Source: JAJDXW01 sp965223775
GTDB taxonomy: Bacteria; Pseudomonadota; Gammaproteobacteria; HK1
Reading direction: 5' to 3'
Length of the DNA: 64,000 nucleotides
Assembly (NCBI GenBank): GCA_965223775.1
Contig: OZ245021.1
Span: forward strand, 3,100,001-3,164,000
How positions within the stretch are numbered: the stretch's first letter is position 1; every line of letters begins with the position of its first letter. The notes beneath the pieces were generated by a model, which was not told the DNA's origin, searched no databases, and worked only from the letters and a program-made list of their open reading frames with translations. Position numbers and translations under genes: made by a program. Positions 25,188-32,400 of the stretch are shown here, in pieces.

Positions 25188-25330
25188 GCCGCACGCTGGC
25201 AGGGGGGACAGACTTCGGCCGTTGTCCCGGGGCGCGGCAGGAATTGCTCTTTGCACCGGCGACACTTCCGCATCCGCTTCCGGTTCCGGGCATCGATCCG
25301 ATTCAGAAAGCCGTCTTTCTTCCCCATCAT
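25184..25330 (-). CDS. 48-residue zinc-ribbon microprotein between terL and HNH
   Basis: ATG 25330 overlaps the terminase stop (ATGA) and its own stop overlaps the HNH start (ATGA), so all three are probably translationally coupled. The sequence begins MMGKKDGFLNR, is basic, and carries two CxxC knuckles, CRRC near residue 23 and CPPC near residue 42, spaced for one zinc ion. Its role is not known; DNA binding in packaging, alongside HNH, is an inference from position. Confidence 0.7.
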   Translation of the reverse strand: MMGKKDGFLNRIDARNRKRMRKCRRCKEQFLPRPGTTAEVCPPCQRAA

Positions 25331-26832
25331 GCAACCACGTAGCGCAGTCCGGCCGGTTTCGGCCGGGCCGCCTTCCGGGTCCCGTGCGCGACCGCGAGGA
25401 TCGCCGCCGCCGCCGCGTCATCCCGCGCCCGCTTCCTTCGACCGCCTTCCGCGCTTTTGGCGAGCTTCGCATTCCCGGCCGGATCGGAGATTGTTCGCGC
25501 TTCGCTCATCGCGGCCCGGAGTAGCAGCGAGGGAACCGGCCGCACCTTCCCCTCAGCGCAAGCCCGGCGGAAGTCGCGCACGTCTTGTCCGCCGTCCATG
25601 AACCCCATCCCCCGGACGATCAACGGGCAAACCGGGACCCCGATTCGCTTCAACGAATCCCGCAATTCCGCCTCGCGCCATCGGTCGCAAACGATCGCGG
25701 ACGGCGGGCCGAACCGCTCAAGGGCGAGCCCGAGAAACTCTCCGATATCGACGGCCGCCCCGCCCGTAACGCAAAGCTCCGCGCGTTCGGCCATGCGTTG
25801 ATACAGCCCGGCAACCCCATCCGCGTTCCCCCGCTCGACAAGCCCGGGCTCCCGGGGGAAGGAAGCGAGCGATTCCAGTCGGCCCGAGCCCGGCCAGTAG
25901 GCCGCGCACGCACTCATCGCCTCACTTGTCCCAAGGTCGAGTCCCCATGTCGGCCGGCCGGCCCGCTCCGCATCCCCCTCGCTCGCTTTCCACGTCCCCG
26001 CTTCAAGCAGGGTCGCGATCCCGACATCTTCCGTCCCAAGGTTGAGACGAAGCGCCCGGAACGACGGGAGTAGCGCGGAGTCGCGCCGCGCGGATGCCGC
26101 CTCGCCCCGTATGCGCGCCTCCAGGGCCGGCATGGCGGGGAGCGAAGGGTTCGCCTTGCGCCACGTCCGAACGCGGAACACGGGGTCATCCGGGCCGGCC
26201 GCGTGCGATTGTGCGAAGGCGGCCCCGCCGTCGAGCATCTTGGCGAACCAGTGTTCGTCATCCGCCGGCCGGGTCCCGAGAGCGATCAACCTCGAGGATT
26301 CGAGCTTGCCCATGCTGGTACGAAGGGCCGCGAGCATGGCATCCCGGGTCCCGCGTTCCCATTGCGCCGGTTCGTCCGCGAGCACAAGGAAGGGCGCGAG
26401 CCCGTGCGCCCGCTTCGGGTCCGACCCGATGCACCGGACCCGCGCCCCGGACTGCCTGTGCTCGACTGTGGCGACGTTCTGACTGTCTTGAACCCGCCAT
26501 AGCGCCCGCTTGTCGATCGGCACGCCACGGGCGCGCAGGAAGCTCAGAACGTGCTCAAAGATGATGCGCCCCTGCGCAAACGACGATGCCGCGCAGACCA
26601 CTTCCGCCCGGGGCCGCCGGAGCGGGCCGTCTATCACCGCGCACGCGATGGCAGCGACAAGGGTTGTCTTGCCGTTTCCCCGGCTAATCGTGAGCGCCGC
26701 ATCGCCATCCGCCCGGAAGGCTCCCCGGACAAACCGCGACTGCCACGGCAAGAGGCGGAAAGGCTCCCCGGCCCCGGCCCCTTGGGTAACGGTCAGGGTG
26801 CGGATGTAGTCAGGGAGGGTCGATTTCCCCAT
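25327..26832 (-). CDS. Terminase large subunit (HK97-like)
   Basis: 501 residues. The N-terminal ATPase has Walker A SRGNGKTT (50-57) and Walker B FLVLADE (148-154). The C-terminal RNase H-like nuclease has Asp299 (GLDLGT), Asp383 (CDRW) and Asp471/472 (RARDDAAAAA). It pumps DNA into the prohead and cuts it. No small terminase gene is recognised; the small genes at 26810-27717 are candidates only by position. Its start overlaps the preceding gene by 23 bp. Confidence 0.9.
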   Translation of the reverse strand: MGKSTLPDYIRTLTVTQGAGAGEPFRLLPWQSRFVRGAFRADGDAALTISRGNGKTTLVAAIACAVIDGPLRRPRAEVVCAASSFAQGRIIFEHVLSFLRARGVPIDKRALWRVQDSQNVATVEHRQSGARVRCIGSDPKRAHGLAPFLVLADEPAQWERGTRDAMLAALRTSMGKLESSRLIALGTRPADDEHWFAKMLDGGAAFAQSHAAGPDDPVFRVRTWRKANPSLPAMPALEARIRGEAASARRDSALLPSFRALRLNLGTEDVGIATLLEAGTWKASEGDAERAGRPTWGLDLGTSEAMSACAAYWPGSGRLESLASFPREPGLVERGNADGVAGLYQRMAERAELCVTGGAAVDIGEFLGLALERFGPPSAIVCDRWREAELRDSLKRIGVPVCPLIVRGMGFMDGGQDVRDFRRACAEGKVRPVPSLLLRAAMSEARTISDPAGNAKLAKSAEGGRRKRARDDAAAAAILAVAHGTRKAARPKPAGLRYVVA

Positions 26833-27103
26833 CGTTATCCCAATACGGGCGGGCCGGGTCGCGCGGCCGGCCGGGCTCCGGTTCGATCACGATCGCGCCG
26901 CCGGTCGCCATGTTCCGGCGCTTCGGGACCCGTTCGATCATCCCGGGGTGAAGCGAAAGCGCGTGCGGGGTCCCGCCTTCGTCGGTCCATTCGCACTCGA
27001 CAAGCTCCGGAACGAATCCCTCGCCCTTCACTTCCATCGGCCGACCGTCCGATTTCAAGCGAACCACGTCGCCCGGTCGGTATGTCTCGTCTTGCTTGGT
27101 CAT
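26810..27103 (-). CDS. DUF2158 (YodC-like) family protein
   Basis: 97 residues. The N-terminal half is a small SH3-like barrel with the family pattern GDVVRLKSDGRPMEVKG...VECEWTDEGG; the C-terminal half (from about 60) is Pro/Arg-rich and acidic. Function of the family is unknown; members are frequent in prophages and satellites. The leader GGGAG-ACTGACA recurs before the gene at 27410. Confidence 0.7.
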   Translation of the reverse strand: MTKQDETYRPGDVVRLKSDGRPMEVKGEGFVPELVECEWTDEGGTPHALSLHPGMIERVPKRRNMATGGAIVIEPEPGRPRDPARPYWDNDGEIDPP

Positions 27104-27209
27104 CCTGTCAGTCTCCCAAGTATGTGTGTCTATGTAGCTTCAACCGCGCCTTATTGACCCTGTGAGCGAGTCGCGGACAGGGGTCCCCCTCGGTCGGGAT
27201 CCGGCGGGG

Positions 27210-27410
27210 TCACCCGTCCTTGTCCGGAAAGCTCACCGCCTTCCTTGCGCGATCGACCTTGATCGGAATCCCACGTCGCCGACATGTCGCCTCAAGTTTC
27301 CCGATGCACCGCTTCCAGCCGTAGCTGTGGCCAGCGAGAAACCCGAGCGCAATCCCGACCGATAAAGAGACGGCCACGGCCACGCCGATGATGATAGTGA
27401 AGGGCGTCAT
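27210..27410 (-). CDS. Small single-pass membrane protein
   Basis: 66 residues from ATG 27410, preceded by GGGAG. An N-terminal helix (FTIIIGVAVAVSLSVGIALGF) is followed by a short glycine hinge and a basic cytoplasmic tail (WKRCIGKLEATCRRRG). Holin-like size and topology are noted, but there is only one clear helix and no endolysin nearby, so a lysis role is not claimed. Confidence 0.5.
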   Translation of the reverse strand: MTPFTIIIGVAVAVSLSVGIALGFLAGHSYGWKRCIGKLEATCRRRGIPIKVDRARKAVSFPDKDG

Positions 27411-27432
27411 GTCAGTCTCCCGTGGTCTGTGG

Positions 27433-27717
27433 TCAATGCCGCCGTTCGGGCAGCGTAATGCTATCGCCATCCATCGGCACCTCGCCGAGCGAGAGCGCAT
27501 CGTGCGCCGCCGCGTTGCGTTCGATGTAGGCCGCCGCTTGGCGAAAGAGCACGGCCGCCGCCTTCGGGTCCGCTTCCGCTTCCGCCATCAACCCCGGATC
27601 GGCCGTGAAGCGCACGACCACGCACGCGAGATTCGCCGCCGGGTCGCACGCCAGTTCGACCACCGCGCCGCCCGGTTCGCTCTCGCCCTTACCGCCCGCT
27701 TGCCTGTCGTCCGCCAT
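27433..27717 (-). CDS. Small hypothetical protein, first gene of the head operon
   Basis: 94 residues with AAAGGGAGGG upstream of ATG 27717. It is acidic, has a DPAANLACVVVRFTADPGLMAEAEADPKAA region of alternating beta and helix, and no recognised family. It follows the 25-bp hairpin repeat by 21 bp, which puts that repeat in its 5' untranslated leader. Confidence 0.55.
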   Translation of the reverse strand: MADDRQAGGKGESEPGGAVVELACDPAANLACVVVRFTADPGLMAEAEADPKAAAVLFRQAAAYIERNAAAHDALSLGEVPMDGDSITLPERRH

Positions 27718-27738
27718 GCCGCCCTCCCTTTGCTACGT

Positions 27739-27763
27739 GAAACCCTGTCAGTTGATGGGGTTT
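27739..27763. repeat. 25-bp hairpin repeat, copy in the leader of the head operon
   Basis: Identical to 18538-18562. Arms AAACCC/GGGTTT. It lies 21 bp before the first gene of the minus-strand operon. Its GATGGGG is complementary to CCCCATC at 27899-27905 in the adjacent non-coding region. Confidence 0.85.
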
Positions 27764-28262
27764 CTAGTCTCATGCCTGAAAAACCACTCCGGGCATAGCG
27801 CCGCCCTTTCCCGCAGGGACCCTAAGAGAGCGCCCCATGCCTACGGCCGGCCAGCCGTGGCGCGCGGTACTTGTCTGCCTTACCGCTACCCGGTGCACCC
27901 CCATCTATGGGGCCGGACGGTGCCGACTTGCCTAGAGCCGAACCCCCGAATGGTCAGTTTTTCCGCAGGTTGTCACAGCGGCCCGGGCCGCAGAAGTGCA
28001 ATGGCGTTGCCCGGGATAGCACCTTGTTGTTGCGTCGGGTCGGGCTTAGCACCCCAAACCCCCCATGCTTGGCGTTTCAGCATGGGGAGCGTACCGGCCA
28101 TCGCTCGCAAGCGGGACCGGCCGCACGGTGCACAAGGCGCAAACCACTCGGGGAAAATGACGATCGAGACGTATGTTAGAATCCGACTCGTCATTGAAGT
28201 CTTGCGCCTTCGTGACACCCTTGGCCCCGGCGGATGCCTGATCCTCCGGGGCCTTTCTCTTT
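27764..28262. other. Non-coding control region between AlpA and the head operon
   Basis: About 500 bp without a convincing gene on either strand. It contains CCCCAT/ATGGGG at 27899-27912, a 9-bp stem CCCCATGCT/AGCATGGGG at 28061-28087, and a plus-oriented terminator at 28223-28262 preceded by an AT-richer, promoter-like stretch (28155-28180, TATGTTAGAAT). It probably holds the promoter(s) of the head operon, an origin or a small RNA. Two open frames cross it (27605-28393 plus, 27973-28350 minus) but have no ribosome-binding site or family pattern. Confidence 0.5.
28223..28262 (+). terminator. Intrinsic terminator, plus orientation, facing alpA
   Basis: GGCCCCGG (28223-28230) pairs with CCGGGGCC (28246-28253), followed by TTTCTCTTT. 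No protein gene lies upstream on the plus strand, so it would end a short non-coding transcript from the control region and protect alpA from read-through on the opposite strand. Confidence 0.7.
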
Positions 28263-28466
28263 CTAGGCCGCGCGCTTCGCGCTCAGTCGCTCGATGTATT
28301 CCGCGATCTCGTCCGAACGCCATCGAGGCGCACGTGGAGCGGGATAGCACGGGCGCGGAAAGTCGCCGTGCTTCATCCGTTCGTAAACAGTGACCCTACC
28401 GACGGCCACACGTCGGCAAACGTCGGAGAGCTTGAGAAGAACGATTTCGGGGTTCGATTCGGGCAC
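28263..28466 (-). CDS. AlpA-family transcriptional regulator
   Basis: 67 residues from GTG 28466, with GGAGG 6-7 bases upstream. The HTH reads LLKLSDVCRRVAVGRVTVYERMKHGDFPRP followed by RWRSDEIAEYIERL, the standard AlpA/HTH_17 layout. AlpA proteins activate excision or satellite genes and are a hallmark of gram-negative phage-inducible islands and P4-type satellites. It lies between the integrase and the control region. Confidence 0.88.
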   Translation of the reverse strand: MPESNPEIVLLKLSDVCRRVAVGRVTVYERMKHGDFPRPCYPAPRAPRWRSDEIAEYIERLSAKRAA

Positions 28467-28557
28467 GACGCCACCTCCATTAGTGGCGGCGCCTTGACCC
28501 GGTGAGCAATAGCGGCGACGCGGACGAATACCGGATGCTTGCCGTAATTATACGTCG

Positions 28558-29727
28558 CTATTCGCTCGCGTTCAAGTAGTCGGACCATGCCTGCATGACA
28601 TCCCGGCGACGTGCCAAAAGGTCGCTCCGCGCGTATGCCGCCTCAACCCCAGGACGACTGTGCGCGAGACATGATTCGGCCAGTTCCCGATCAACACCGT
28701 TCTCTCCGCACCAGTCCCGGAACGACGACCTCGCGCCATGCGGAACCATCGCGATCTCGTTGTCGCGTAGCAGCTTCGAAAGCGTGTTGTCGGAGAGCAC
28801 CTTGCCCCGCACGCTCGGGAAGACGAGATCGCCATCGGAACGCATCCGTGCGGCTTCGAGGATCGCCGTAGCGCGGTCGGAGAGCGGAACCGCATGGGGT
28901 TGCCCCGTCTTCGTCCGCGAGGGCGGCACGGTCCACGTCGCCGCCTCGATATCGACCTCCTCCCACTTCCCTCCCCGGACCTCGCCCGAGCGAGCCGCCG
29001 TCAGGACGAGAAACTCGAAAGCGGCCTTCGTGCTCTCGCCGGCTTCCGATGCGAGCACCCTGGCGATCGCCCCGGCGACCTCCCCATGCGGCAGCGCCCG
29101 ATGATGCGCCGTCGTCTTCCCGTTCGACCTCGGGAGAGCCGCCGCAATGGTGGCAGTCGGATCGTCGGGCCGGAGTCCCTGCGTCACCGCCCACTTGAAC
29201 ACCATCCCGAGCCGTTGCTTGAGCTTGCGCGCCGTCTCCGCCTTCGTCGCCTGTAGAGGCGCCAGAATCTTGAGCACGTCGGCCGCAGTCACTTCGTCAA
29301 TCTGCCGCCGGCCGATCTGTCGGCTGACGTACTCCTCGAACATCCCGCGCCACTGCTTTTCCGTCTTCGATCCCGGCTTCCACGATCCAGCGTGGATCGC
29401 GAGCGTCGCGTCCGTCGCCTCGATGAATGTCGGGACTGTGCGCGTCACGGTGCGCACGATCGACTCACCCCGGCGGAGAGCAGCCGCATTGTCCGCGCAC
29501 CGCCGCCTCGCTTCGGTCAGGGTGACGATGGGGTACGCGCCGATCCCGATGTTCCTCGCCCGACCCTCGACGTAGACACGTTGCGCCCAGGACTTCGCCA
29601 CGTCCCCGCGCTTCGTCCGCTTGACCAGCAGCGAGAGCCCGTTTCCGCCTCGCCCGTCGCCGTAGCGGCCGGGGTCGGTCACCCGTTGAACGAAGGTCGC
29701 CGACAGCCGGTAGGGACGTTGATTCAT
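28558..29727 (-). CDS. Tyrosine integrase
   Basis: 389 residues from ATG 29727 with GAGGGAG upstream; an earlier ATG at 29781 lacks a good site. The N-terminal DUF4102-like domain (KRGDVAKSWAQRVYVEGRARNIGIGAYP) and core-binding domain precede the catalytic domain: Arg246 (AARSGEVRGG), His330-x-x-Arg333, His356 and Tyr365 (VEAAYARSD). It integrates the element at tRNA-Asn. It lies near the right att, at the end away from the tRNA. Confidence 0.93.
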   Translation of the reverse strand: MNQRPYRLSATFVQRVTDPGRYGDGRGGNGLSLLVKRTKRGDVAKSWAQRVYVEGRARNIGIGAYPIVTLTEARRRCADNAAALRRGESIVRTVTRTVPTFIEATDATLAIHAGSWKPGSKTEKQWRGMFEEYVSRQIGRRQIDEVTAADVLKILAPLQATKAETARKLKQRLGMVFKWAVTQGLRPDDPTATIAAALPRSNGKTTAHHRALPHGEVAGAIARVLASEAGESTKAAFEFLVLTAARSGEVRGGKWEEVDIEAATWTVPPSRTKTGQPHAVPLSDRATAILEAARMRSDGDLVFPSVRGKVLSDNTLSKLLRDNEIAMVPHGARSSFRDWCGENGVDRELAESCLAHSRPGVEAAYARSDLLARRRDVMQAWSDYLNASE

Positions 29728-29872
29728 GATGGCTCCCTCTTTGTCTTTGAAACGTTGGTTATCATAAACGGGAGCATACACGGGCGAACACCTATGAACA
29801 AGACTATTCGTAACTGACTGATATATCGAACATCAGCGAATCGCGGCGAACAGTGGAAAACCCCGACTTGGT

Positions 29873-29891
29873 TCCCTCCCGGGGAGCCAGA
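29873..29891 (+). repeat. Right attachment repeat
   Basis: TCCCTCCCGGGGAGCCAGA, identical to 18204-18222. Only the tRNA 3' end is duplicated; the rest of a tRNA is absent. It lies 145 bp beyond the integrase start, and the intervening AT-rich stretch probably holds the integrase promoter. Confidence 0.9.
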
Positions 29892-29933
29892 TGATTCTTC
29901 AGGCTATTGAATCGGGGTGATTTTCGCTGCGCG

Positions 29934-30491
29934 TCAGCCCTTGGATGGGCGGCCGGCATTCGAGGCGCCACGCTTGCGCAGCTCCCGACATGCCGCGCTG
30001 TCGCGTACGCCGAGGTACGCGGCGACGAACGCGTCGACGAATCCGCTCAGGTGCTCCAGAAACGAGCCGGCATCGCCCTGGCCGGAGCCGCCCGTGGACC
30101 ACGTCTCGGCGAGCGCGGACAGTCCGAGGCGTTCCGCCAGCAACTCGCGCAGGTACGCGAGCTCGATTGAGTAGAACGGGATGTGTCCTTCTTCCGGTTC
30201 ACCAAGAACGACGAGGGACTGGAGGAGCGGATCGGCGTTCGGGTCGTAGATTCGCGCGCGGCGAAGGCGGCTCTCGATCACGTCCCGGATCCCCTCCCGC
30301 GTCAGTCCCGCGCGTGCGGCGTGATCCGGCAGATCGTTGACCAGCAGGTCCATTCGTGCCTCCATGGTGCATAGCTGAAACAGCTCGAGCTGCTCCACGA
30401 GCGCCTCCTTGACCGTCTTGCCTGAACTCTCGGCGCCTGCCGCACCGATCACCGCGAGCATGGCGAGGGCGGCGGTCCAGCGTGCGGCCAT
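29934..30491 (-). CDS. Secreted protein of unknown function
   Basis: 185 residues from ATG 30491, with GGAGG 6 bases upstream. A signal peptide is clear (MAARWTAALAMLAVIGAAGAES). The mature part is mostly helical and acidic, with a single Cys pair region (QLCTMEARMD; RDSAACREL). No family recognised. It follows the peptide-binding protein gene on the same strand after 72 bp, so it may be part of that unit. Confidence 0.6.
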   Translation of the reverse strand: MAARWTAALAMLAVIGAAGAESSGKTVKEALVEQLELFQLCTMEARMDLLVNDLPDHAARAGLTREGIRDVIESRLRRARIYDPNADPLLQSLVVLGEPEEGHIPFYSIELAYLRELLAERLGLSALAETWSTGGSGQGDAGSFLEHLSGFVDAFVAAYLGVRDSAACRELRKRGASNAGRPSKG

Positions 30492-30563
30492 GGCGCACCT
30501 CCTGGAAAATGAAGGAAGGGTAACGGTGGGGTTTCCTGCGGGACCGGGCACGGTTGATCCCGC

Positions 30564-32393
30564 CTATCGACGCAGGGCCGCCGCCTTCACCGGATCGTGC
30601 CACCAGGATTCCAGGACGACGCCGTAGAGAGGCGTGGTCTCCGGACGGCCGAACGCGTCCCACCAGGCGACATAGTCGTCGTTCCGGTGGTAGAGGGGGA
30701 CGAAGTAGTGCCCCCAGAGCAGCACCCGGTCCATGGCGCGGATGGTGTCCACGAATGCCTCGCGCCCGCGCACGTTGGTCATGCGGACGATCAGCTCGTC
30801 GACGACCGGGTCCCGGACCCCCGGGTAGTTGCGCGTTCCCTCCTGCCCGGCCGCCGCCGTCCCCCAGTAGAACGCCTGCTCGTTCCCGGGCGAGAGCGAC
30901 ATCCCCCAACGGTAGACGAGCATGTCGAAGTCGTAGACGTTGCGGCGGAACTGGTACTGGGCGGTGTCCACGGTCCGGACGCGTACCTCGACGCCCAGCC
31001 GCTCCAGGTTGCGGGCGAACGCGAGCGCGATCTTCTCGTTCCCCGGTCGCACGAGCAGGATTTCGAACGCCATCGGCAACCCGTCCGATTCTCGCCGAAG
31101 GGCGCCGCCGTGCACGGTCCAACCCGCCTCGGCGAGCCGGCGCCGCGCCTCCCGCAGGTTGGTTCGCACGCGGCCGCCGTCGCCCGGCGGATGGTAGGCC
31201 CGGTCGAAGAGCTCGGGAGGCAGGCGATCCCGGAACGGCTCCAGCAGGGCGAGCTCGCCGCCTTCCGGAACGCCGCGGGAGCCGAGCTCGGAGTTGTCGA
31301 AGATGCTCCGCGTCCGGACGTACGCGCCATGGAGCAGAGCCTGGTTGATCCAGGCGAAGTCGAAGGCGTGGGCCAGGGCGTAGCGGACCGCCCGGTCCGC
31401 GAAGATCTCCCGCCGGGTGTTGAAGACGAAGGCGTGCATGCCCGAAGGCCGGCCGTGCGCCAGGCGCTCGATCCTGACCCGGCCGTCCGCCACCGCGGGG
31501 AAGTCGTACGCGGTCGCGAGGCGCGCCGCCGACGGCTCGTCGCGGACGTCGTACTCCCCCGCCTTGAACGCTTCCATCATCACGTCGGCGTCGCGGTAGT
31601 AGTCGAACCGGATACGGTCGAAGTTGTAGTGCCCTCGATTGACTGGCAGGTCGCGCCCCCACCAGTCGGGGTCCCGGCGGTAGACGATGCTTCGGCCGGG
31701 ATCGACGCTCTCGACACGATAGGGACCGCTTCCGAGCGGCGGCTCCAGGGTCGTCTCCTCGAAGGTGACCGTCTCGTACCAGGACTTCGACAGGATCGGC
31801 ATCAGGCCCATGATCATCGGCAGCTCGCGATCCGGCGATTCGGTATCGAAGACGAACCGGACCGAGCGCGCGTCGGGCCGCTCGACGCGCCGGACCTGCC
31901 GGTAGTAGAGCCGGTGGTTGGGCCGCCCCTGCTCCTTCAGGGTCGCCCACGAGAAGACGACGTCGTCGGTGGTGATCGGACTGCCGTCATGGAAGCGCGC
32001 CTCCGGCCGCAGGACGAAGGTAACGGAGGAACGGTCGTCCGGCACCTCGATCGATTCGGCGACGAGGCCATAGAGCGAGAACGGCTCGTCCCACGCGCGT
32101 CTGAGGAGGGTCTCGAACGTGAGGTGCCGCCCGTACGCTCGCACCCCCTTGATGATGAACGGATTGAGGCTGTCGAAGGTGCCCGTCAGGGCGCGCCGGA
32201 ACTCGCCGCCTTTCGGAGCGTTGGGATTGACGTAGTCGAAATGCTCGAAATCGGCCCCGTACCGGGGGGCGTCGTGCATGGCGATGCCGTGGCTGGCGGC
32301 AGCCGCGGGCAGCGCCCCGCCGGCCAGCGCAGCCGCGAGGACGGCCGCCGCCAGGCCCCCGGGAACCCCGCGGAGCCCGGTGCCAGCCCGCAT
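30564..32393 (-). CDS. ABC-transporter substrate-binding protein, family 5 (YejA-like)
   Basis: About 609 residues with an N-terminal signal peptide ending near PAAAASHG. It matches the YejA/oligopeptide-binding pattern: HGIAMHDAPRYGADFEHFDYVNPNAPKGGE, TFDSLNPFI, LRPEARFHDGSPITTDDVVFSW, and the late YHRNDDYVAWWDAFGRP. In this family the periplasmic protein feeds peptides or peptide-like compounds to a permease; no permease or ATPase gene is nearby. It starts 7 bp after the cupin gene, so the two are probably co-transcribed. Confidence 0.88.
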   Translation of the reverse strand: MRAGTGLRGVPGGLAAAVLAAALAGGALPAAAASHGIAMHDAPRYGADFEHFDYVNPNAPKGGEFRRALTGTFDSLNPFIIKGVRAYGRHLTFETLLRRAWDEPFSLYGLVAESIEVPDDRSSVTFVLRPEARFHDGSPITTDDVVFSWATLKEQGRPNHRLYYRQVRRVERPDARSVRFVFDTESPDRELPMIMGLMPILSKSWYETVTFEETTLEPPLGSGPYRVESVDPGRSIVYRRDPDWWGRDLPVNRGHYNFDRIRFDYYRDADVMMEAFKAGEYDVRDEPSAARLATAYDFPAVADGRVRIERLAHGRPSGMHAFVFNTRREIFADRAVRYALAHAFDFAWINQALLHGAYVRTRSIFDNSELGSRGVPEGGELALLEPFRDRLPPELFDRAYHPPGDGGRVRTNLREARRRLAEAGWTVHGGALRRESDGLPMAFEILLVRPGNEKIALAFARNLERLGVEVRVRTVDTAQYQFRRNVYDFDMLVYRWGMSLSPGNEQAFYWGTAAAGQEGTRNYPGVRDPVVDELIVRMTNVRGREAFVDTIRAMDRVLLWGHYFVPLYHRNDDYVAWWDAFGRPETTPLYGVVLESWWHDPVKAAALRR

Positions 32394-32400
32394 CGTGCGG

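Larger units (their letters stand above)
18204..29891. mobile_element. Integrated phage satellite or reduced prophage, cf-PICI-like, 11.7 kb
   Basis: Bounded by a 19-bp direct repeat of the tRNA-Asn 3' end. Contents: one plus-strand small gene at the left; then on the minus strand (right to left) integrase, AlpA-type regulator, a 0.5-kb non-coding region, three small genes, large terminase, zinc-ribbon peptide, HNH nuclease, capsid (split by an IS), prohead protease, connector, portal and three neck-type genes. Tail tube, tape measure, fibre, lysis, CI-type repressor and primase genes are not seen. Capsid-forming phage-inducible islands are known to carry head and packaging genes plus integrase and AlpA and to borrow helper tails, which fits. 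A prophage deleted for its tail is the alternative. Confidence 0.75.

Noticed and set aside
27210..27410. Phage holin
   Set aside because: One membrane helix and size alone are not enough; no endolysin or spanin gene is nearby.
27605..28393. Open frames across the satellite control region on both strands
   Set aside because: No ribosome-binding site, no family pattern, odd composition, and one overlaps two supported genes.
29860..29895. Second tRNA-Asn at the right end of the element
   Set aside because: Only the 3' 17 bases are present; it is the att duplication.
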